Positions 5,514 through 6,478 of a stretch of DNA of 6,478 bases are shown here, piece by piece. Source of the DNA: Acidobacteriaceae bacterium (GTDB lineage: Bacteria > Acidobacteriota > Terriglobia > Terriglobales > Acidobacteriaceae); NCBI GenBank assembly GCA_003156495.1, contig PMHC01000275.1, positions 1,782 to 8,259 on the forward strand. Direction: 5' to 3'. Each line of letters starts with the position of its first letter. Position 1 is the first letter of the stretch. A program made the position numbers and the translations under genes. The notes beneath the pieces were generated by a model. It did not search any database and was not told where the DNA came from. It worked only from the letters and a program-made list of their open reading frames with translations.

Positions 5514-6332
5514 TCAGCCGTTGCTTTCCACGCCAATCTCTTGAAGACGCTCATAAAACTTTGCGCCTTCGGGGAGTAGTTCATAATCGCTGGTTGTCGG
5601 ACTTTGCGCGAACGACTTCGCGCCAATTGAGGCAATCAGTCCTACAGACTGTAATCTAACGCACGAACTGTTGAAAGCCATGCCCTCTGATCCTTGATAG
5701 TTAGGGATGCTTTTCGCCCACCATGCCGACCATCTTTTTTGAAGGTCATTCATCCTTTGTCCCTGCTGAATGTTGACCAACCCTGGCTTGAACATGTAGT
5801 CCTGCATCTCATAGATCAGCCTTAGTACCTCAATATCTCGACTCCTTAGTTCCACTGCAGTCCGCATCATGTCGTCGAGGTTTTCCGGTTCGAGATCGTC
5901 TTCCGCCACACCGTTCGCAAGGATGAGCGCCATCCTCTCCAGGCGCTTTTTATCTTTTGTACGCTGAGCTTGTAGCGTCGCAGATTTGATTCCTTCATAG
6001 AATTCATTACTATTCATCCGACGCTCGATTTCGTCGATCTGAACTCCCTGCGCCTCCAGATTCTTTTCGACTCTTGAAAGCGCGGCTTCGGTTGCGTCGC
6101 CGAGATGGTCTAAGTTTTCGCTGAGTGTGGCAACACCAAGTTCCGAGGTAAATTTTCTTGCGATGTCGAGAGTTTTGGCGATACAACCGAAGGTTACAGA
6201 CCTCGTTACGAGACTTGCGGTTTTCGCTGTTGATTCAGCACCTTCAAGCAGACGGTTTACTGGCGATTGATTCTGCTTTTCAGCGCGTCGCATCTGATTG
6301 TCTACTACGACCTCGTTGCCAGTGATCGTCAT
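5514..6332 (-). CDS. Unrecognised helical protein with winged-helix-like C-terminus
   Basis: A 272-residue protein that I do not recognise. The N-terminal third is polar, with a short Val/Ala/Ile-rich stretch (about 38-58) not long or hydrophobic enough to be a clear membrane helix. Residues about 77-125 look like a coiled coil (LGDATEAALSRVEKNLEAQG, then heptad-like EIERRM). LERMALILANGVAEDDLEPE (130-149), with a following DDMMRTAVELRSRDIEVLRL stretch, resembles a pattern I associate with abortive-infection-type helical proteins. That resemblance is from memory and weak. The C-terminus has a wHTH-like pattern: LQSVGLIASIG, then YELLPEGAKFYERL (recognition helix, wing, YxLT-like end). A GAGGTGA Shine-Dalgarno 6 nt before ATG 6332 supports expression. 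It is more AT-rich than dnaJ and sits directly upstream of higBA, so an accessory or defence role is possible. Function unknown. Confidence 0.75.
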   Translation of the reverse strand: MTITGNEVVVDNQMRRAEKQNQSPVNRLLEGAESTAKTASLVTRSVTFGCIAKTLDIARKFTSELGVATLSENLDHLGDATEAALSRVEKNLEAQGVQIDEIERRMNSNEFYEGIKSATLQAQRTKDKKRLERMALILANGVAEDDLEPENLDDMMRTAVELRSRDIEVLRLIYEMQDYMFKPGLVNIQQGQRMNDLQKRWSAWWAKSIPNYQGSEGMAFNSSCVRLQSVGLIASIGAKSFAQSPTTSDYELLPEGAKFYERLQEIGVESNG

Positions 6333-6338
6333 TGAAAG

Positions 6339-6345
6339 TCACCTC
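6339..6345 (-). promoter_or_regulatory. Shine-Dalgarno of the 272-residue unknown gene
   Basis: GAGGTGA at 6345-6339 on the minus strand, 6 nt before ATG 6332. It confirms the start and strand of a gene with no recognised family. Confidence 0.75.
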
Positions 6346-6356
6346 GCATCATACTG

Positions 6357-6384
6357 AAAAACAACCGCAACCTTTCGGGTTGTT
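6357..6384 (-). terminator. Candidate intrinsic terminator of an upstream minus-strand transcript
   Basis: On the minus strand AACAACC (6384-6378), an 11-nt loop and GGTTGTT (6366-6360) form a 7-bp stem, and the stem's end merges into a run of five T (6361-6357). An alternative inner stem CAACC-CGAAA-GGTTG is also possible. It lies just before the Shine-Dalgarno of the unknown gene, so it would end transcription coming from beyond the right edge. Confidence 0.55.
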
Positions 6385-6407
6385 GCCGAAGCCAGCGTTC
6401 GCTCGCC

Positions 6408-6448
6408 GCTACAAATCGGGGGGGGCGACTTGTAGCTCGCCCACCCCG
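6408..6448. repeat. Overlapping, mutually exclusive inverted repeats around a G8 tract
   Basis: First pairing: GCTACAA-x-TCG (6408-6418) with CGA-x-TTGTAGC (6426-6436), 10 pairs with one mismatch, loop all G. Second pairing: CGGGG-x-GGGCGA (6417-6428 in complement form) with TCGCCC-x-CCCCG (6437-6448), 11 pairs with one mismatch around an 8-nt loop. The two share bases and cannot form together. The G run (6418-6425) is eight long. Confidence 0.55.
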
Positions 6449-6456
6449 AAGTTTTT

Positions 6457-6471
6457 CCGCCCGAAGGGCGG
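6457..6471. repeat. GC-rich hairpin at right edge
   Basis: CCGCCC, a GAA loop and GGGCGG, a perfect 6-bp stem. On neither strand is it followed by a U-run (the T5 lies on the 5' side on the plus strand), so it is not a standard terminator. Its context continues outside the window. Confidence 0.5.
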
Positions 6472-6478
6472 GGCTGCC

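Noticed and set aside
6452..6471. Rho-independent terminator at the right edge
   Set aside because: The T5 tract is on the wrong side of the hairpin for the plus strand and is an A-run after the hairpin on the minus strand.

Overview
All recognisable genes in this 6.5 kb window lie on the minus strand, so transcription runs from the right edge to the left. The coding sequence is GC-rich and chromosomal in character, with two visibly more AT-rich patches: the NYN gene with its leader (about 2400-3430) and the unknown gene near the right end (about 5510-6330). The combination of a zinc-finger DnaJ, an HspR-type MerR repressor, an HpnI-like glycosyltransferase and a GT87 membrane glycosyltransferase suggests an Acidobacteriota (Terriglobia-like) chromosome. 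That assignment is inference from gene content and protein style; no rRNA or other marker is present.

Layout in the order of transcription. (1) 6478-6333: a non-coding stretch packed with GC-rich inverted repeats. It ends in a stem plus U-run that looks like the intrinsic terminator of something to the right. (2) 6332-5514: an unrecognised 272-residue, largely helical protein with a winged-helix-like C-terminus and a strong Shine-Dalgarno. (3) 5469-4658: a HigB toxin, a HigA antitoxin, and a third small gene that is a C-terminally truncated Xre/YiaG-type HTH antitoxin relative. Spacing is tight, so this is probably one operon. (4) 4616-3432: dnaJ, followed directly by a small hairpin. (5) 3431-2454: an extended -10 promoter, a leader of about 110 nt with four consecutive predicted stem-loops, and a NYN-domain (PIN-like) ribonuclease gene. 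(6) 2391-1987: hspR. (7) 1849-1: an HpnI/GT21-type glycosyltransferase and the first 209 codons of a GT87 (DUF2029) membrane glycosyltransferase that runs off the left edge.

Reading of the whole: dnaJ and hspR form a common heat-shock pair in which HspR represses and DnaK is its co-repressor. Here the pair is separated by a NYN nuclease gene with its own promoter and structured leader, and it is preceded by a toxin-antitoxin module and an unknown gene where grpE/dnaK would often lie. The two glycosyltransferases form a separate downstream unit, probably for hopanoid or other lipid-linked sugar transfer. The most interesting candidates are the NYN gene with its structured leader, the HigBA-plus-third-gene cluster with its unknown upstream neighbour, and the folded non-coding stretch at the right edge. 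None can be called a new system from sequence alone.
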